Origin: Chryseobacterium sp. 7
GTDB lineage: Bacteria > Bacteroidota > Bacteroidia > Flavobacteriales > Weeksellaceae
Reading direction: 5' to 3'
NCBI RefSeq assembly: GCF_003663845.1
Contig: NZ_RCCA01000001.1
Span: 2,542,001-2,606,000, forward strand
Length of the DNA: 64,000 nt
Below the pieces are notes generated by a model. It made no database searches and was not told where the DNA came from. It worked only from the letters and a program-made list of their open reading frames with translations. The position numbers and the translations under genes were made by a program. This document shows, piece by piece, positions 8,499 to 21,000 of this stretch (its first letter is position 1; each line of letters starts with the position of its first letter).

Positions 8499-10115
8499 CT
8501 ATTTAATCTTTCTGGCTGTATAATCGCTTTCATTTCCTAATCTGTCGATAGCTTTAATGGCCACTGCATTCAGTTTTTTACCATCTTTAAACTTAGGGAT
8601 ATCTTTTGAAAGGGTATCCAATGTTAAGATTTCAGTCTGCCAAACTCCGTTGTATTGTGAGAAAAGAACCCACAGGAAAACATCAGCGGCATTTTTTGTA
8701 CTCCAGCTCGTCTGTGCAAAGCTCCCATTATCCGTAATGAATAAGGTAGGAGTCTGCAATGGTACAGCTTTGATCCATGGGGATTTCGGAACCAATGCTT
8801 TTTCACTGTATGGTCCACTTTTCAAAGCAGGTAGCATGTTCGGGTTTTTGGTAAGCCCGGCAATACTCCAGTGTATTTCTCCGGCATCATTTTTCAGGAT
8901 ATTTCTGGAAATAGCAATCTGGTTTTTGATTTCCGTTGGACGGTCTGATACTTTAATCTCAACAGTATTCAATCCCGGCCATAAGTGACGGTTCATTGTA
9001 TTTTCAGACTGCCACCAGCTTAACAGGGCTTCAAAGCTTTGTCCCTTGGAATCTATAGGCCAGTAAAGCTGTGGTGAGAAATAATCTACCCAGCCTTTAT
9101 TTAACCATAATTTGGCATCTGCATATAATTCGTCATATTGAGAGGAGCCTACAATTCCTGCAGGATATCCGGGTTTCCAGATTCCAAATGGACTAATCCC
9201 GAATCTTACATTATTTTTTTCTGCGTGAATTTCTTTATAGATACGTTCTACAAATTTATTCACGTTATCTCTTCTCCAATCCGCTCTGGATAAGGTACCT
9301 CCACTGCTTACATAAGCATTCCATGTGGCATTATCAGGAAAATCAGCCCCTTTATTGTAGGTAGCATAAGGATAGAAATAATCATCAAAATGAACGGCAT
9401 CAATATCGTATCTTTTTACAATATCTTTCACCACATTGGATACGTGGCCTTGTGTTTTCGGATTAGCCGGATCAAACCAGTACATTCCGTTCTTTAATCT
9501 TATCACAATATCAGACAGCTTATTGGCCATTGACAGGCTATTCACAGCACCGCCGTTGGTGTGGTGTGCGCGGTAAGGGTTTAACCAAACATGGAGTTCC
9601 AATCCTCTTTTGTGAGCTTCTTCAATCCAAAACTGAAGCGGGTCATAGTTGGGAGAAGGAGCGGTTCCCGTTTGTCCGGTAAGAAAGTAAGACCATGGTT
9701 CGATATTACTTGTATAAAGTGCGTCTGCGGAAGGTCTGATCTGAAAAATAGCCGCATTGAAATTATTATCTTTCAACATATCAAGCATGCTGATAGCTTC
9801 TGCTTTCTGCTGATCTACTGTAAGGTCATTTCTGGAGGGCCAGTTGATATTGGCTACACTCGCAATCCATGCTCCACGGAATTCTCTTTTGATTTCGGGA
9901 AGATTGGTTCTGAAATTTTCTTCAGTTGAAGCTGTAGTTCCAGTTGTAGGCTTTGTAGCCACCGGATTTACTTTTGGTGGGGTTGTATTATTGGTAGGTT
10001 TCGTAGGATTCTTTGTGGATGGTGTTTTTACAACATTGTTCTGAACTGAACATGAGGTGGTGTAAGAAGCAAAAAAGCCCAATAAAACGATAAGTTTTAA
10101 TTTATTCATTCTCAT
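8499..10115 (-). CDS. GHL10 (DUF187) family glycosyl hydrolase-like lipoprotein
   Basis: About 538 residues. A lipoprotein signal peptide ends in a lipobox-like TTSC, with the Cys near residue 22. A Pro/Thr/Asn-rich linker of some 40 residues follows, then a TIM-barrel-like domain beginning REFRGAWIASVANINWPS. Typical GHL10 segments are FQIRPSADALYTS, ELHVWLNPYRAHH, YDIDAVHFDDYFYPY and FSPQLYWPID. The family is thought to cleave glycans, possibly peptidoglycan-related; the substrate is unproved. The C-terminal about 100 residues may form a fibronectin-like domain. ATGs at 10115 and 10109 are both possible starts. Confidence 0.85.
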   Translation of the reverse strand: MRMNKLKLIVLLGFFASYTTSCSVQNNVVKTPSTKNPTKPTNNTTPPKVNPVATKPTTGTTASTEENFRTNLPEIKREFRGAWIASVANINWPSRNDLTVDQQKAEAISMLDMLKDNNFNAAIFQIRPSADALYTSNIEPWSYFLTGQTGTAPSPNYDPLQFWIEEAHKRGLELHVWLNPYRAHHTNGGAVNSLSMANKLSDIVIRLKNGMYWFDPANPKTQGHVSNVVKDIVKRYDIDAVHFDDYFYPYATYNKGADFPDNATWNAYVSSGGTLSRADWRRDNVNKFVERIYKEIHAEKNNVRFGISPFGIWKPGYPAGIVGSSQYDELYADAKLWLNKGWVDYFSPQLYWPIDSKGQSFEALLSWWQSENTMNRHLWPGLNTVEIKVSDRPTEIKNQIAISRNILKNDAGEIHWSIAGLTKNPNMLPALKSGPYSEKALVPKSPWIKAVPLQTPTLFITDNGSFAQTSWSTKNAADVFLWVLFSQYNGVWQTEILTLDTLSKDIPKFKDGKKLNAVAIKAIDRLGNESDYTARKIK

Positions 10116-10195
10116 AGTCACAAAACTACATTAAAATTTATTTTTATTCTTAGAGATTATTATGCCAAAATAAGCATTTTAATGGGTTGGCATAG

Positions 10196-10220
10196 AAAAA
10201 AAGCCCCGAAAATCGAGGCT
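10196..10220 (-). terminator. Terminator of bipA
   Basis: AGCCCCG (10202-10208) and CGAGGCT (10214-10220) form a 7-bp stem. On the minus strand it is followed by seven T residues. Confidence 0.8.
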
Positions 10221-10244
10221 CTATTATATTTTAAGAATTTTAGA

Positions 10245-12050
10245 TTAAGCTTTTGCTCCTCTTTCAACTCTTTTTCTTTCTTCTTCAGAAAGGATTTTCT
10301 TTCTCATTCTAATGAAGTTTGGAGTTACCTCAATGGCTTCATCACCCTGGATGTATTCCATACATTCTTCAAGAGAGAATAAGATTTTCGGAGCAACCCC
10401 TGTATCTTTATCTTTTCCAGAAGCCCTCATGTTGTTCAACTGTTTTGCTTCTACGATGTTTACTACAAGATCTCCAGGTTTGTTTTGTTCACCAATGATC
10501 ATACCTGTATAGATTTCCTCACCCGGATCAACGAAGAACTTACCTCTATCCTGTAATTTAGCAATAGAATATTCTGTAGCAGGACCTGTAGTTTTGCTGA
10601 TTAAAACACCATTGTTTCTTCCAGGGATAGCACCTTTGAAAGGCTTGTATTCTGTGAAACGGTGTGCCATAATAGCTTCACCAGCAGTAGCTGTCAACAT
10701 CTGAGAACGTAGTCCGATCAAACCTCTTGAAGGGATTTCGAACTCCATGTGCTGCATTTCACCTTTAGTTTCCATAATGTGAAGATCTCCTTTTCTCTGA
10801 GTAGCTAAATCGATTACTCTTGAAGCAAATTCTTCAGGAACATCAACTACCAAAGATTCATAAGGCTCACATTTTTCACCGTCAATTTCTTTATAGATAA
10901 CCTGTGGCTGACCGATTGTCATTTCGTACCCTTCTCTTCTCATTGTTTCAATCAAAACAGATAAGTGAAGAATACCTCTACCGAATACAAGGAATGTATT
11001 AGCATCATCAGTCTGCTGAACTCTTAATGCAAGGTTTTTCTCTAATTCTTTTGTTAATCTTTCTTTCAGGTGGTTAGAAGTAACATATTTACCGTCTTTA
11101 CCGAAGAAAGGTGAGTTGTTGATAGAGAACGTCATGTTCAGCGTAGGCTCATCAATTGCCGTTCTTTCCAATGGTTCAGGATTTTCAAGATCTACGAACG
11201 AATCTCCGATCTGGAAAGCATCGAAACCTACTACAGCACAGATATCTCCTGCTTTTACTTCAGTTACTTTTTTCTTTCCTAATCCTTCGAAAACGTAAAG
11301 TTCTTTTACTTTTCCTTTTACAATTTTACCTTCTGCCTGAGCAAGACCAATCCACTGAGATTCTTTGATCTCACCTCTTGTTACTTTTCCTATTGCAATT
11401 CTTCCCAAGAAAGAAGAGAAGTCAAGAGAAGTAATCTGCATCTGAAGATTTCCTTCTGTAACTTTCGGTTCAGGAACATATTGTAGGATACCATCTAATA
11501 GTGGTAAAATATCTTCAGTCTGCTCTAATGAAGTGTTGAACCATCCCTGTTTTGAAGATCCGTAAAATGTAGGGAAATCCAATTGCTCTTCTGTAGCCTC
11601 AAGATTGAAGAACAAGTCGAATACTTTATCATGAACTTCGTCCGGACGACAGTTTGGTTTATCTACTTTATTGATCACCACTAATGGTCTCAATCCTAAT
11701 TCCAAAGCTTTCTGTAGAACGAATCTTGTTTGTGGCATTGGTCCTTCGAACGCATCCACCAACAAAATAACCCCATCAGCCATTTTTAATACTCTTTCTA
11801 CTTCTCCACCAAAATCGGCGTGACCGGGAGTATCAATTACGTTAATTTTTGTGTCTTTATAAGTAACAGAAATATTCTTGGATAAGATGGTGATCCCTCT
11901 TTCTCTTTCAAGATCGTTGTTATCCATAATTAACTCCCCACTCTCCTGATTTTCTCTGAAAATGTTGGTAGCGTGAATGATCTTGTCAACCAAAGTCGTC
12001 TTTCCGTGGTCAACGTGTGCGATAATCGCAATATTTCTAATGTTTTGCAT
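10245..12050 (-). CDS. typA: Ribosome-binding translational GTPase BipA/TypA
   Basis: 601 residues, normal length. G1 AHVDHGKTT at 11-19, switch segment with RERGITILSKN, DTPGHADFGGEVER, and NKVD at about 127-130. EF-G-like domains III and V (SRGLIGLRSQMLTATAGEAIM) and the BipA C-terminal domain (NNMRASGKDKDTGVAPKI) follow. BipA assists 50S assembly at low temperature and under stress in the cytosol. Single gene. Confidence 0.97.
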   Translation of the reverse strand: MQNIRNIAIIAHVDHGKTTLVDKIIHATNIFRENQESGELIMDNNDLERERGITILSKNISVTYKDTKINVIDTPGHADFGGEVERVLKMADGVILLVDAFEGPMPQTRFVLQKALELGLRPLVVINKVDKPNCRPDEVHDKVFDLFFNLEATEEQLDFPTFYGSSKQGWFNTSLEQTEDILPLLDGILQYVPEPKVTEGNLQMQITSLDFSSFLGRIAIGKVTRGEIKESQWIGLAQAEGKIVKGKVKELYVFEGLGKKKVTEVKAGDICAVVGFDAFQIGDSFVDLENPEPLERTAIDEPTLNMTFSINNSPFFGKDGKYVTSNHLKERLTKELEKNLALRVQQTDDANTFLVFGRGILHLSVLIETMRREGYEMTIGQPQVIYKEIDGEKCEPYESLVVDVPEEFASRVIDLATQRKGDLHIMETKGEMQHMEFEIPSRGLIGLRSQMLTATAGEAIMAHRFTEYKPFKGAIPGRNNGVLISKTTGPATEYSIAKLQDRGKFFVDPGEEIYTGMIIGEQNKPGDLVVNIVEAKQLNNMRASGKDKDTGVAPKILFSLEECMEYIQGDEAIEVTPNFIRMRKKILSEEERKRVERGAKA

Positions 12051-12155
12051 AAAAGATTTTTACGGGTGCAAAAGTAGTGAATTTTAATGAAAAAATATTT
12101 AGTTATACAAATATTTAATATTTTGTTTAAAATACTTATGGACAGGATCATAAAA

Positions 12156-12180
12156 AAAGAGTGTCCGAAAAACACTCTTT
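12156..12180 (-). terminator. Terminator of the distant Cys-rich peptide gene
   Basis: AAAGAGTGT (12156-12164) pairs with ACACTCTTT (12172-12180). On the minus strand it continues into a T-run. Confidence 0.75.
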
Positions 12181-12187
12181 AAGTTAT

Positions 12188-12394
12188 CTATACACAAGCT
12201 TGTATTTCGCATGGATCTACTGCAGGTGGTTCTCCGCAAATGATGTCAAACTCTGCACAATTGCTGGAGAATCCGGTTGCCCATCCCCATCTTACGGCGC
12301 ATGTGTCGGCATCCTTACATCTTACCATTCCTTTGATGATTCCTCCCTGGACTGATTTCATTTCAGTTCTGGAAATTTTTCTAAGATTTCTCAT
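12188..12394 (-). CDS. Double-glycine-leader Cys-rich peptide 5, distant paralogue
   Basis: 68 residues when started at the ATG at 12394. The extra 17 residues of the longer frame are hydrophobic and do not belong. The leader is short, MRNLRKISRTEMKSVQGG, with the double-glycine at 17-18. The mature part has six cysteines (RC, TC, NC, IC, PC, AC) in an arrangement different from the 3389-4284 set, with an aromatic RWGWATGF segment. It stands alone with its own terminator 8 kb from the cluster. Confidence 0.7.
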   Translation of the reverse strand: MRNLRKISRTEMKSVQGGIIKGMVRCKDADTCAVRWGWATGFSSNCAEFDIICGEPPAVDPCEIQACV

Positions 12395-12504
12395 ATTGAT
12401 TTGTTTATTTGTTATTAGCACGATAAAATTATAAAAAAAATACACATAAAAAGTAAATTATTAAAATATTTAACGTTCAGGGGGAATATATTACCTATTC
12501 AAAA

Positions 12505-12759
12505 TCAATGCCTTAACAATCTATAAAACAAAACCAGGTCTATCAGCACAACCAATACAAATTTCATGAGAAAAGATTTCTTGGAAACTTTATGATTGAA
12601 GAGAATCATTCCGGCAGCGGCTCCTATAATTCCACCCAGCAGAGAAATTCCTAAAAGGGTATTTTCGGAAATTCGCCATTGATGCTTTTTGGCCTGCCAT
12701 TTATCAAAACCAAAAGCACCTAATGCAAGCACATTTATTATCAACAGAAAAGGAATCAT
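12505..12759 (-). CDS. DUF1294 small membrane protein
   Basis: 84 residues with two predicted membrane segments, at about 3-18 (LLIINVLALGAFGFDKW) and about 63-80. The central AKKHQWRISENTLLGISLLGGIIGAAAGM and the FNHKVSKKSF motif are the conserved core of DUF1294. Function unknown; it is sometimes fused to cold-shock domains elsewhere, but not here. Single gene. Confidence 0.85.
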   Translation of the reverse strand: MIPFLLIINVLALGAFGFDKWQAKKHQWRISENTLLGISLLGGIIGAAAGMILFNHKVSKKSFLMKFVLVVLIDLVLFYRLLRH

Positions 12760-12825
12760 TCTTCATTTAATTTGCAGCAAAAATAAAGCATAATCTATAG
12801 AATGTTCTTAAATATTCAATCTTTT

Positions 12826-12922
12826 TAAACCATTAAGAATGTATTTAAGAAGTAAAGTCCAGTTAAGATGAATCATTCTGATTTTAAGCTTACAATGAAG
12901 ATTATTTAATATGATTTTAATG
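12826..12922. repeat. TTAAGA-rich intergenic element, copy 1
   Basis: About 97 bp beginning AAACCATTAAGAAT, with TTAAGA/TAAGA motifs roughly every 11-14 nt. It then crosses to opposite-strand forms and ends near TTTTAATGTTT. A second copy at 35437-35543 matches closely over the first 43 nt and again at the end. Confidence 0.6.
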
Positions 12923-12928
12923 TTTTAA

Positions 12929-13309
<381 letters not shown>

Positions 13310-13333
13310 TTGTATTTCCAGTCCCAAAATAAA

Positions 13334-13359
13334 AGAGCTGCCTTCATGAAGGCAGCTCT
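13334..13359. terminator. Bidirectional terminator between convergent genes
   Basis: Perfect 26-bp inverted repeat (arms AGAGCTGCCTTCA / TGAAGGCAGCTCT). A-rich on its left side, it gives a U-tail on the minus strand for the YceI gene; it also ends the plus-strand gene at 13309. Confidence 0.8.
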
Positions 13360-13383
13360 CGTAGTTATTATAATTTAAATAAC

Positions 13384-14061
13384 TTATTTTTTAGCTTTTA
13401 CGTCGATAGCGATCTCAATATCTTTGCTGATCATCCATTCTGCAGGATCTGCTTCAGAAGTACCGAATTTAAGCCCCCAATCTGCTCTGTTTACCGTAAA
13501 TTTAGCCTGAATAGCCGCTGAATTTTCGGCAACGTCTACTTTTGCAGGGAAAGTAACATTCATTGTCTTTCCTGATAAGGTAAGATTTCCGCTTACTGTT
13601 TTATTAGCTCCTGCTATCGCATCTTTTGGCGCTTCTTTCAAATCTGTAACACTTGTAATTTTGAAATCTGAAGTAGGGTTTTTCGCTACATCAAAGAAAT
13701 CAGGATTTTTAAGGTGTGCTTCAAGATCTGCCGGTTTTTTATCTTTTTCTGTTACTGAAGCCGGATCTACTTTAATAGAGTTCATATCGATCACAAAGTT
13801 TCCTGCTGCAACCTGTCCTCCATCAATGCTAAGATCTCCAGACTTTACAGTAAGAGTTCCCCAACGTGGAGCCATACCTCCTTTGTGGAAAGCTTTCCAG
13901 TTTACTACTGAACCTACTGTATCTACTGCCAGCGTCTCACCTTTGCTTTCTGCTACGGTTTGTTCCTGAGCGGTAGCTGCTGTTTCTGCTGTTTTTCCTT
14001 TATCACATGATGCCAAAAGCAATCCTACTCCTACTAATGCAATTACGCTAATTTTTTTCAT
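13384..14061 (-). CDS. YceI-family lipoprotein
   Basis: 225 residues. The lipoprotein signal MKKISVIALVGVGLLLASCD has its lipobox Cys at 19. An Ala/Thr/Glu-rich linker follows, then a YceI-type lipocalin barrel. DTVGSVVNWKAFHKGGMAPRW matches the YceI opening; the barrel continues with NFVIDMNSIKV, NPDFFDVAKNPTSDFKIT and ANKTVSGNLTLSGKTMNVTF. Family members bind isoprenoid or other amphiphilic molecules in the periplasm. Single gene, next to but transcribed away from the CRISPR array. Confidence 0.93.
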   Translation of the reverse strand: MKKISVIALVGVGLLLASCDKGKTAETAATAQEQTVAESKGETLAVDTVGSVVNWKAFHKGGMAPRWGTLTVKSGDLSIDGGQVAAGNFVIDMNSIKVDPASVTEKDKKPADLEAHLKNPDFFDVAKNPTSDFKITSVTDLKEAPKDAIAGANKTVSGNLTLSGKTMNVTFPAKVDVAENSAAIQAKFTVNRADWGLKFGTSEADPAEWMISKDIEIAIDVKAKK

Positions 14062-14271
14062 ATTGAACTGTTTTAAAAAAGTTTATTGAAATTTTGTTGT
14101 TTTCGGGTACAAAAATAGAAAAACCAGATTTGTATGATCTTATCATATATCAAGAAATGTGAAAATCTTCAATTATTTGCAATCATATTTCCAAATTCGG
14201 TATAAACTCCATCAGTATTGAGAATCAAAACAGCTTGAATCTTATACATTTAAAATTTCAGAAATACTGTT

Positions 14272-16782
14272 TCAAGGCAAAAATAAAAAAATTTATTATC
14301 TTCGTGATTAGTCACAGCAATATCATGAAACCCCTGAATCAGCATCCTGTTGTGAATTGCTTTCAAAATTTATTATCTTCGTGATTAGTCACAGCTTTAA
14401 TGGAGTAAATCCTAATGAAAATATTGTTGTGAATTGCTTTCAAAATTTATTATCTTCGTGATTAGTCACAGCGCATCTTGTTTAAGGTGCTTTTTATTTT
14501 GTGTTGTGAATTGCTTTCAAAATTTATTATCTTCGTGATTAGTCACAGCATCCATTTGCAGCACTTGGATATGAGATTGGTTGTGAATTGCTTTCAAAAT
14601 TTATTATCTTCGTGATTAGTCACAGCCTCCATCACTTGCACCATAGGTAAAGCCTAGTTGTGAATTGCTTTCAAAATTTATTATCTTCGTGATTAGTCAC
14701 AGCATATCAGGAAAAGAAGCTAGAAGCCTTTCTGTTGTGAATTGCTTTCAAAATTTATTATCTTCGTGATTAGTCACAGCATCTTTGGGTGATGTTTACA
14801 TTTTTTTATAGTTGTGAATTGCTTTCAAAATTTATTATCTTCGTGATTAGTCACAGCTATACATCGTTGTTTGAATCTTTCATCCTCGTTGTGAATTGCT
14901 TTCAAAATTTATTATCTTCGTGATTAGTCACAGCGGCTTAATCTCAGTGCCTTGCATGCTTTTCGTTGTGAATTGCTTTCAAAATTTATTATCTTCGTGA
15001 TTAGTCACAGCTTGCAGACCAGCTCTCCGTTTACTATCATGGTTGTGAATTGCTTTCAAAATTTATTATCTTCGTGATTAGTCACAGCCGTAGCTGCTAT
15101 TGATCTTCATAAAGTCGGGTTGTGAATTGCTTTCAAAATTTATTATCTTCGTGATTAGTCACAGCGATCCTGAAGAACACTCTTTTTCAACCTGAGTTGT
15201 GAATTGCTTTCAAAATTTATTATCTTCGTGATTAGTCACAGCAAGTTCTTATAAAGCTTTGTTCTATATGTCGTTGTGAATTGCTTTCAAAATTTATTAT
15301 CTTCGTGATTAGTCACAGCTTGAAAGATTTCTGGAACTGGCCAGACCTGGTTGTGAATTGCTTTCAAAATTTATTATCTTCGTGATTAGTCACAGCTAAA
15401 ATTATTAAAGAACTGTGAGGCTTTACGTTGTGAATTGCTTTCAAAATTTATTATCTTCGTGATTAGTCACAGCGTTTCAACATCATAGCAGCGAGGGATC
15501 ATGGTTGTGAATTGCTTTCAAAATTTATTATCTTCGTGATTAGTCACAGCTTTTAGTCTCAGGTTCAGACGATGATGACCGTTGTGAATTGCTTTCAAAA
15601 TTTATTATCTTCGTGATTAGTCACAGCTGTAGAGGGATTTACATATGATCCGCTTACGTTGTGAATTGCTTTCAAAATTTATTATCTTCGTGATTAGTCA
15701 CAGCTCAAATGATGCTTTTTTGTATAGATCATAGGTTGTGAATTGCTTTCAAAATTTATTATCTTCGTGATTAGTCACAGCAGGATCATTCGGCAGAAAA
15801 TTCTTTGCAGTGTTGTGAATTGCTTTCAAAATTTATTATCTTCGTGATTAGTCACAGCGATGTGTCAAATTCTCTTATAGAACAGTCTGTTGTGAATTGC
15901 TTTCAAAATTTATTATCTTCGTGATTAGTCACAGCCTATAATCCTACATTAATGAATAGAATTTAGTTGTGAATTGCTTTCAAAATTTATTATCTTCGTG
16001 ATTAGTCACAGCGACTATTTAAAAGACCTTGAATCTGATAGGGTTGTGAATTGCTTTCAAAATTTATTATCTTCGTGATTAGTCACAGCAGGATCATTCG
16101 GCAGAAAATTCTTTGCATTGTTGTGAATTGCTTTCAAAATTTATTATCTTCGTGATTAGTCACAGCAAAAGGTGTAACAGTAGCGGGGGCAATTGAGTTG
16201 TGAATTGCTTTCAAAATTTATTATCTTCGTGATTAGTCACAGCCTTCCAAGAATAGTAGATAAAGTAAGACAAGTTGTGAATTGCTTTCAAAATTTATTA
16301 TCTTCGTGATTAGTCACAGCGTGCTGTTGAAGATTATCTGGCTTTATGTCGTTGTGAATTGCTTTCAAAATTTATTATCTTCGTGATTAGTCACAGCATC
16401 ACCTCTTTCACTTTTAATCAGATCATAGTTGTGAATTGCTTTCAAAATTTATTATCTTCGTGATTAGTCACAGCACCGTAGCAAGCGAAAGGTTGAGTAT
16501 TTGAGTTGTGAATTGCTTTCAAAATTTATTATCTTCGTGATTAGTCACAGCCTCTCTGAGCCTTTAATTCAGCAATAGATAGTTGTGAATTGCTTTCAAA
16601 ATTTATTATCTTCGTGATTAGTCACAGCTTAATTGTATTTGGAACGATCTACAACACTGTTGTGAATTGCTTTCAAAATTTATTATCTTCGTGATTAGTC
16701 ACAGCTTAACGATTTTAAACTTTGGCCAGAGGCTTGTTGTGAATTGCTTTCAAAATTTATTATCTTCGTGATTAGTCACAGC
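14272..16782 (+). CRISPR. Type II-C CRISPR array: 33 repeats, 32 spacers
   Basis: The repeat is 47 bp (begins GTTGTGAATTGC, ends GATTAGTCACAGC) and every spacer is 30 bp, giving a strict 77-bp period. The first full repeat starts at 14349 and the last at 16736, so there are 32 identical full repeats. A degenerate repeat at 14272-14318 keeps only the last 30 or so bases. The tracrRNA anti-repeat pairs with the 5' half of the plus-strand repeat, so crRNAs are read on the plus strand toward the cas genes. Inside each repeat TTG (bases 2-4), 21 nt, then TATCTTCG (bases 26-33) resembles a flavobacterial promoter. Two spacers (15782-15811 and 16090-16119) differ at one base. A hairpin at 16787-16821 follows. 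Confidence 0.98.
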
Positions 16783-16786
16783 CTCA

Positions 16787-16821
16787 AAAAATAATCTACT
16801 GATTTTCAGTAGATTATTTTT
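16787..16821. terminator. Shared terminator of CRISPR array and cas operon
   Basis: A 16-bp perfect stem (16787-16802 with 16806-16821; inner arms ATAATCTACTGA / TCAGTAGATTAT) with a TTT loop. It sits 4 nt after the last repeat and 18 nt after the cas2 stop. A and T flanks allow function on both strands. Confidence 0.85.
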
Positions 16822-16839
16822 ATAATTAGAATTTGCAAT

Positions 16840-18068
<1,229 letters not shown>

Positions 18069-18072
18069 AATA

Positions 18073-21000
18073 TTATGCTTTAGAGATATTTCCCAAACGG
18101 TCTACTTTTAATTTGATACAATTTTCCTTAATCATTAATCCATCAATACTACGCTCCATTTTGTTCAAAGTGGAAAATTCTGTTTTATTTACAATTGATA
18201 TGGCAATTTCCTGCCTTATAAAAAACAACTGGCTTCCACTAAAACTAACTACCTTATAAATTTTTTTGTTTTGATCTTTTTTAAAATTTTTGAAGTCAAT
18301 GTTGCTACTATTTTCAAGTTCATCTTCTGAAGGAATATATACTAAATCATTCGGGCAAAGAAAAAAATCAATTGTTCCTTTTAAGTCAACTACAGATAAA
18401 CCTTGCTTTTGTCTTTCTATAACCTCATTCAAAGGAATAGTTTCATAACTTCTGTTTCCATTTTCATTTTCATAAACAGCAAAAAACAGATTGGTTCCTT
18501 TTGCAGCTTCTACATATTTATCTTTTTTATTTCCGGTTTGTCCTACCTGAAATTTACTTCCCAGTTCAAAAACTCTTACTTTGTTAATCGGTTGATGAGA
18601 TTTTCCATCATTATACTTCTCAATATTCTTATTCAGATCTTCTATTCCTTCCGGTGAAAATGCAAGTTCCGGACTGCCTTTGAATTCCAGATAATTTCTG
18701 AGAATTTTCTGAATCCCTGTATCAGTAATAGATCCTATCGATTTTAAATCAAATGAAGTATCAAGGCTTTTCCTCGTTGCTGTTAAAATTTTTCCTTTTG
18801 GAACTTTTACCCAAGGTAAATCTATTTTTCCGGATACTGTATCCTTATGCATTGATTTTCTAATCGCCCAGTTTGTTCCTGTCTGTTCTACTCTTTCCTT
18901 ATTTTTTAAACCACCTTTCTCTACATATTTTTCATAATAATTAGTCGCCTTATTAATGACACGAAGGTTTTGCTTAAAACTTATAATAATTTCTTCTAAA
19001 GAATTTTTGGTTTCAACTGTAAAGTTTTCCCAAGGTTTTAAAAATTGTTTTGGTATTTCCCTTTCTATTTTTTGTCCTGTTTGCGTATTGTGATAAACAA
19101 CTTTTTCAAACTTCATTAATTTCTTTTTCAAATCGTAGCGTCTGGTATCCGATTTTGCCGATTGATTATTTAATAAATTCACGTGATCTTTTGTGGCACA
19201 GGCAATCACCAAAGCATCTAAAGCGTGATGTCGATGGTCAATTCTTTTCTTTGAAAATCCTTTGGAAAACTCAATTGGAATGGTAGGTAAAAACTTTTGA
19301 TGATTTTCATTCCACGCGGTAAAATTTTTTGAATTAGTAAGTTGATTCATTCTTTCAAAACGTGGTAAAATCAAATCATTCCAAACATCATTCAATCCCC
19401 AATCTTGTTTCAGTTGGGTGGTGATTTTTCCATTTCCTGGAACAATATTTTTAGAATTTACGCCCTCATCTGAACCATCTTCAACGCGAACAATATTAGA
19501 AAGTATACCGGAAATATATCTACTGATATAACGGGTATCGTTCAATTGCCGTTCAATCATTTTTTCAGGAATATCTTCTAATAAAAGCTTATTCCTTTTA
19601 CTTCGATTGTTCGCATAATGTTTTTTGACAAAATCTTCATATTGATCTTCTTTTAAAACTGTTACCGATTTTCCGTTTCCACATTCTACAACAGTTCCGC
19701 CTAATTTTTTAATGAATTCTAAGCCAATGTAATTATCTTTCAATTTATTAACTGCAGATTCACAAATTACTTTATTACTAAAACTGTCATCAAAATAGCG
19801 ACTTTGCGGAATAATGTGTTCAATTTCGTATTCTGGCGTAAACAATTTATTCAAAGGAATAATTTGTCCTGTGTAAGGCGATTTGTATTTCTGTTCCAGC
19901 CAAAGTTTATATCGTTTTAAATCTGCTGATGAAGGCTGTGCGGTTTTGCTTATTTTTAAATATTCATCTTCGATCTCAATACCTGAATTTAAAACTCCGT
20001 CTTCATAGATTTTCAGAATTTCCTGTTGCATAGGCGAAAACGGACGAACATTTTCTACAGAATGATCATTCATCATTTCAGCCAAAAGAGCTTTGATGCG
20101 GAGATTGGTATTTTCATTTTCAGAAATCTGGTTAGTGAGTTTTTTTCGATCATCAGCAGGAAGTTTCATTTCTCTTCCTAACTCAATATGAATTTCATTA
20201 AAGAAATCTTTTGCTCCATTTCCGTATTTTAGCCAAATATCTTTTACAACACGCAAAGTTTCTGTAATTACCTGTTCTACAATTGGATTGCGAAGTGAGT
20301 GTTGTTTAAAATCTTTTAAAAACACTTCCAAATCATTAGTAGAATTCCATTTCCCTATTATTGATGCTTCCGAATGTCTTCCGTAAATAATGTATTGAGC
20401 CAACCACAATTGTAAACCTTGGAAATCATTTTCCGACGTAAGATGAACCGCTTTTTCTCTTACTTTATCTTTGATATTTTCATCATATTCTCCATTAATG
20501 ATTTTCTGAATTCTATCTTTTGAAAATGTATCAATATCTGCATAGTTCCAATATTTTCCTAATCGCATCAAAGGCAACAATTTCTTAATTGCTTTTTCCG
20601 AAAAGGAACCATATTCACTTTTAAATGGTGGAAATTTCCTGAAAGCCTCAGAAAAAGAACTTTCATCTAAATGATGCTTTTTCGCAAAAGATTTTAAGGC
20701 TTTCTCGTACTCTATTTTATCATTGACGGAGTAAATAATGTGCCAAATTTTCTGCACAATGTCCCTCGTCAGGAAATCATCAGAAATATTATCCACTTTA
20801 TCCAATCGAGAAGAAATCATCGTTTTAGTTTCGTTGCAAGGATATTTCTTGTCTTCTACATAGTTCCAGCGATATTTTTCTGCTTCAGCGTTAAACAATT
20901 TTTTATTGATATCTTTTTGTTCAAAAAGAAATTTAATCAATGGCTTTTGTTCAATTTCCTTTCTATTATTTAAAAATTCAAACAGATTTTCAAAATCTTG

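Noticed and set aside
13310..14271. Extra cas gene or csn2 on the far side of the array
   Set aside because: Only the YceI lipoprotein is there; the CRISPR system is complete as II-C without it.
14319..16735. Self-targeting spacers
   Set aside because: No spacer was noticed to match other sequence in this window by eye; a full search of the genome was not possible.
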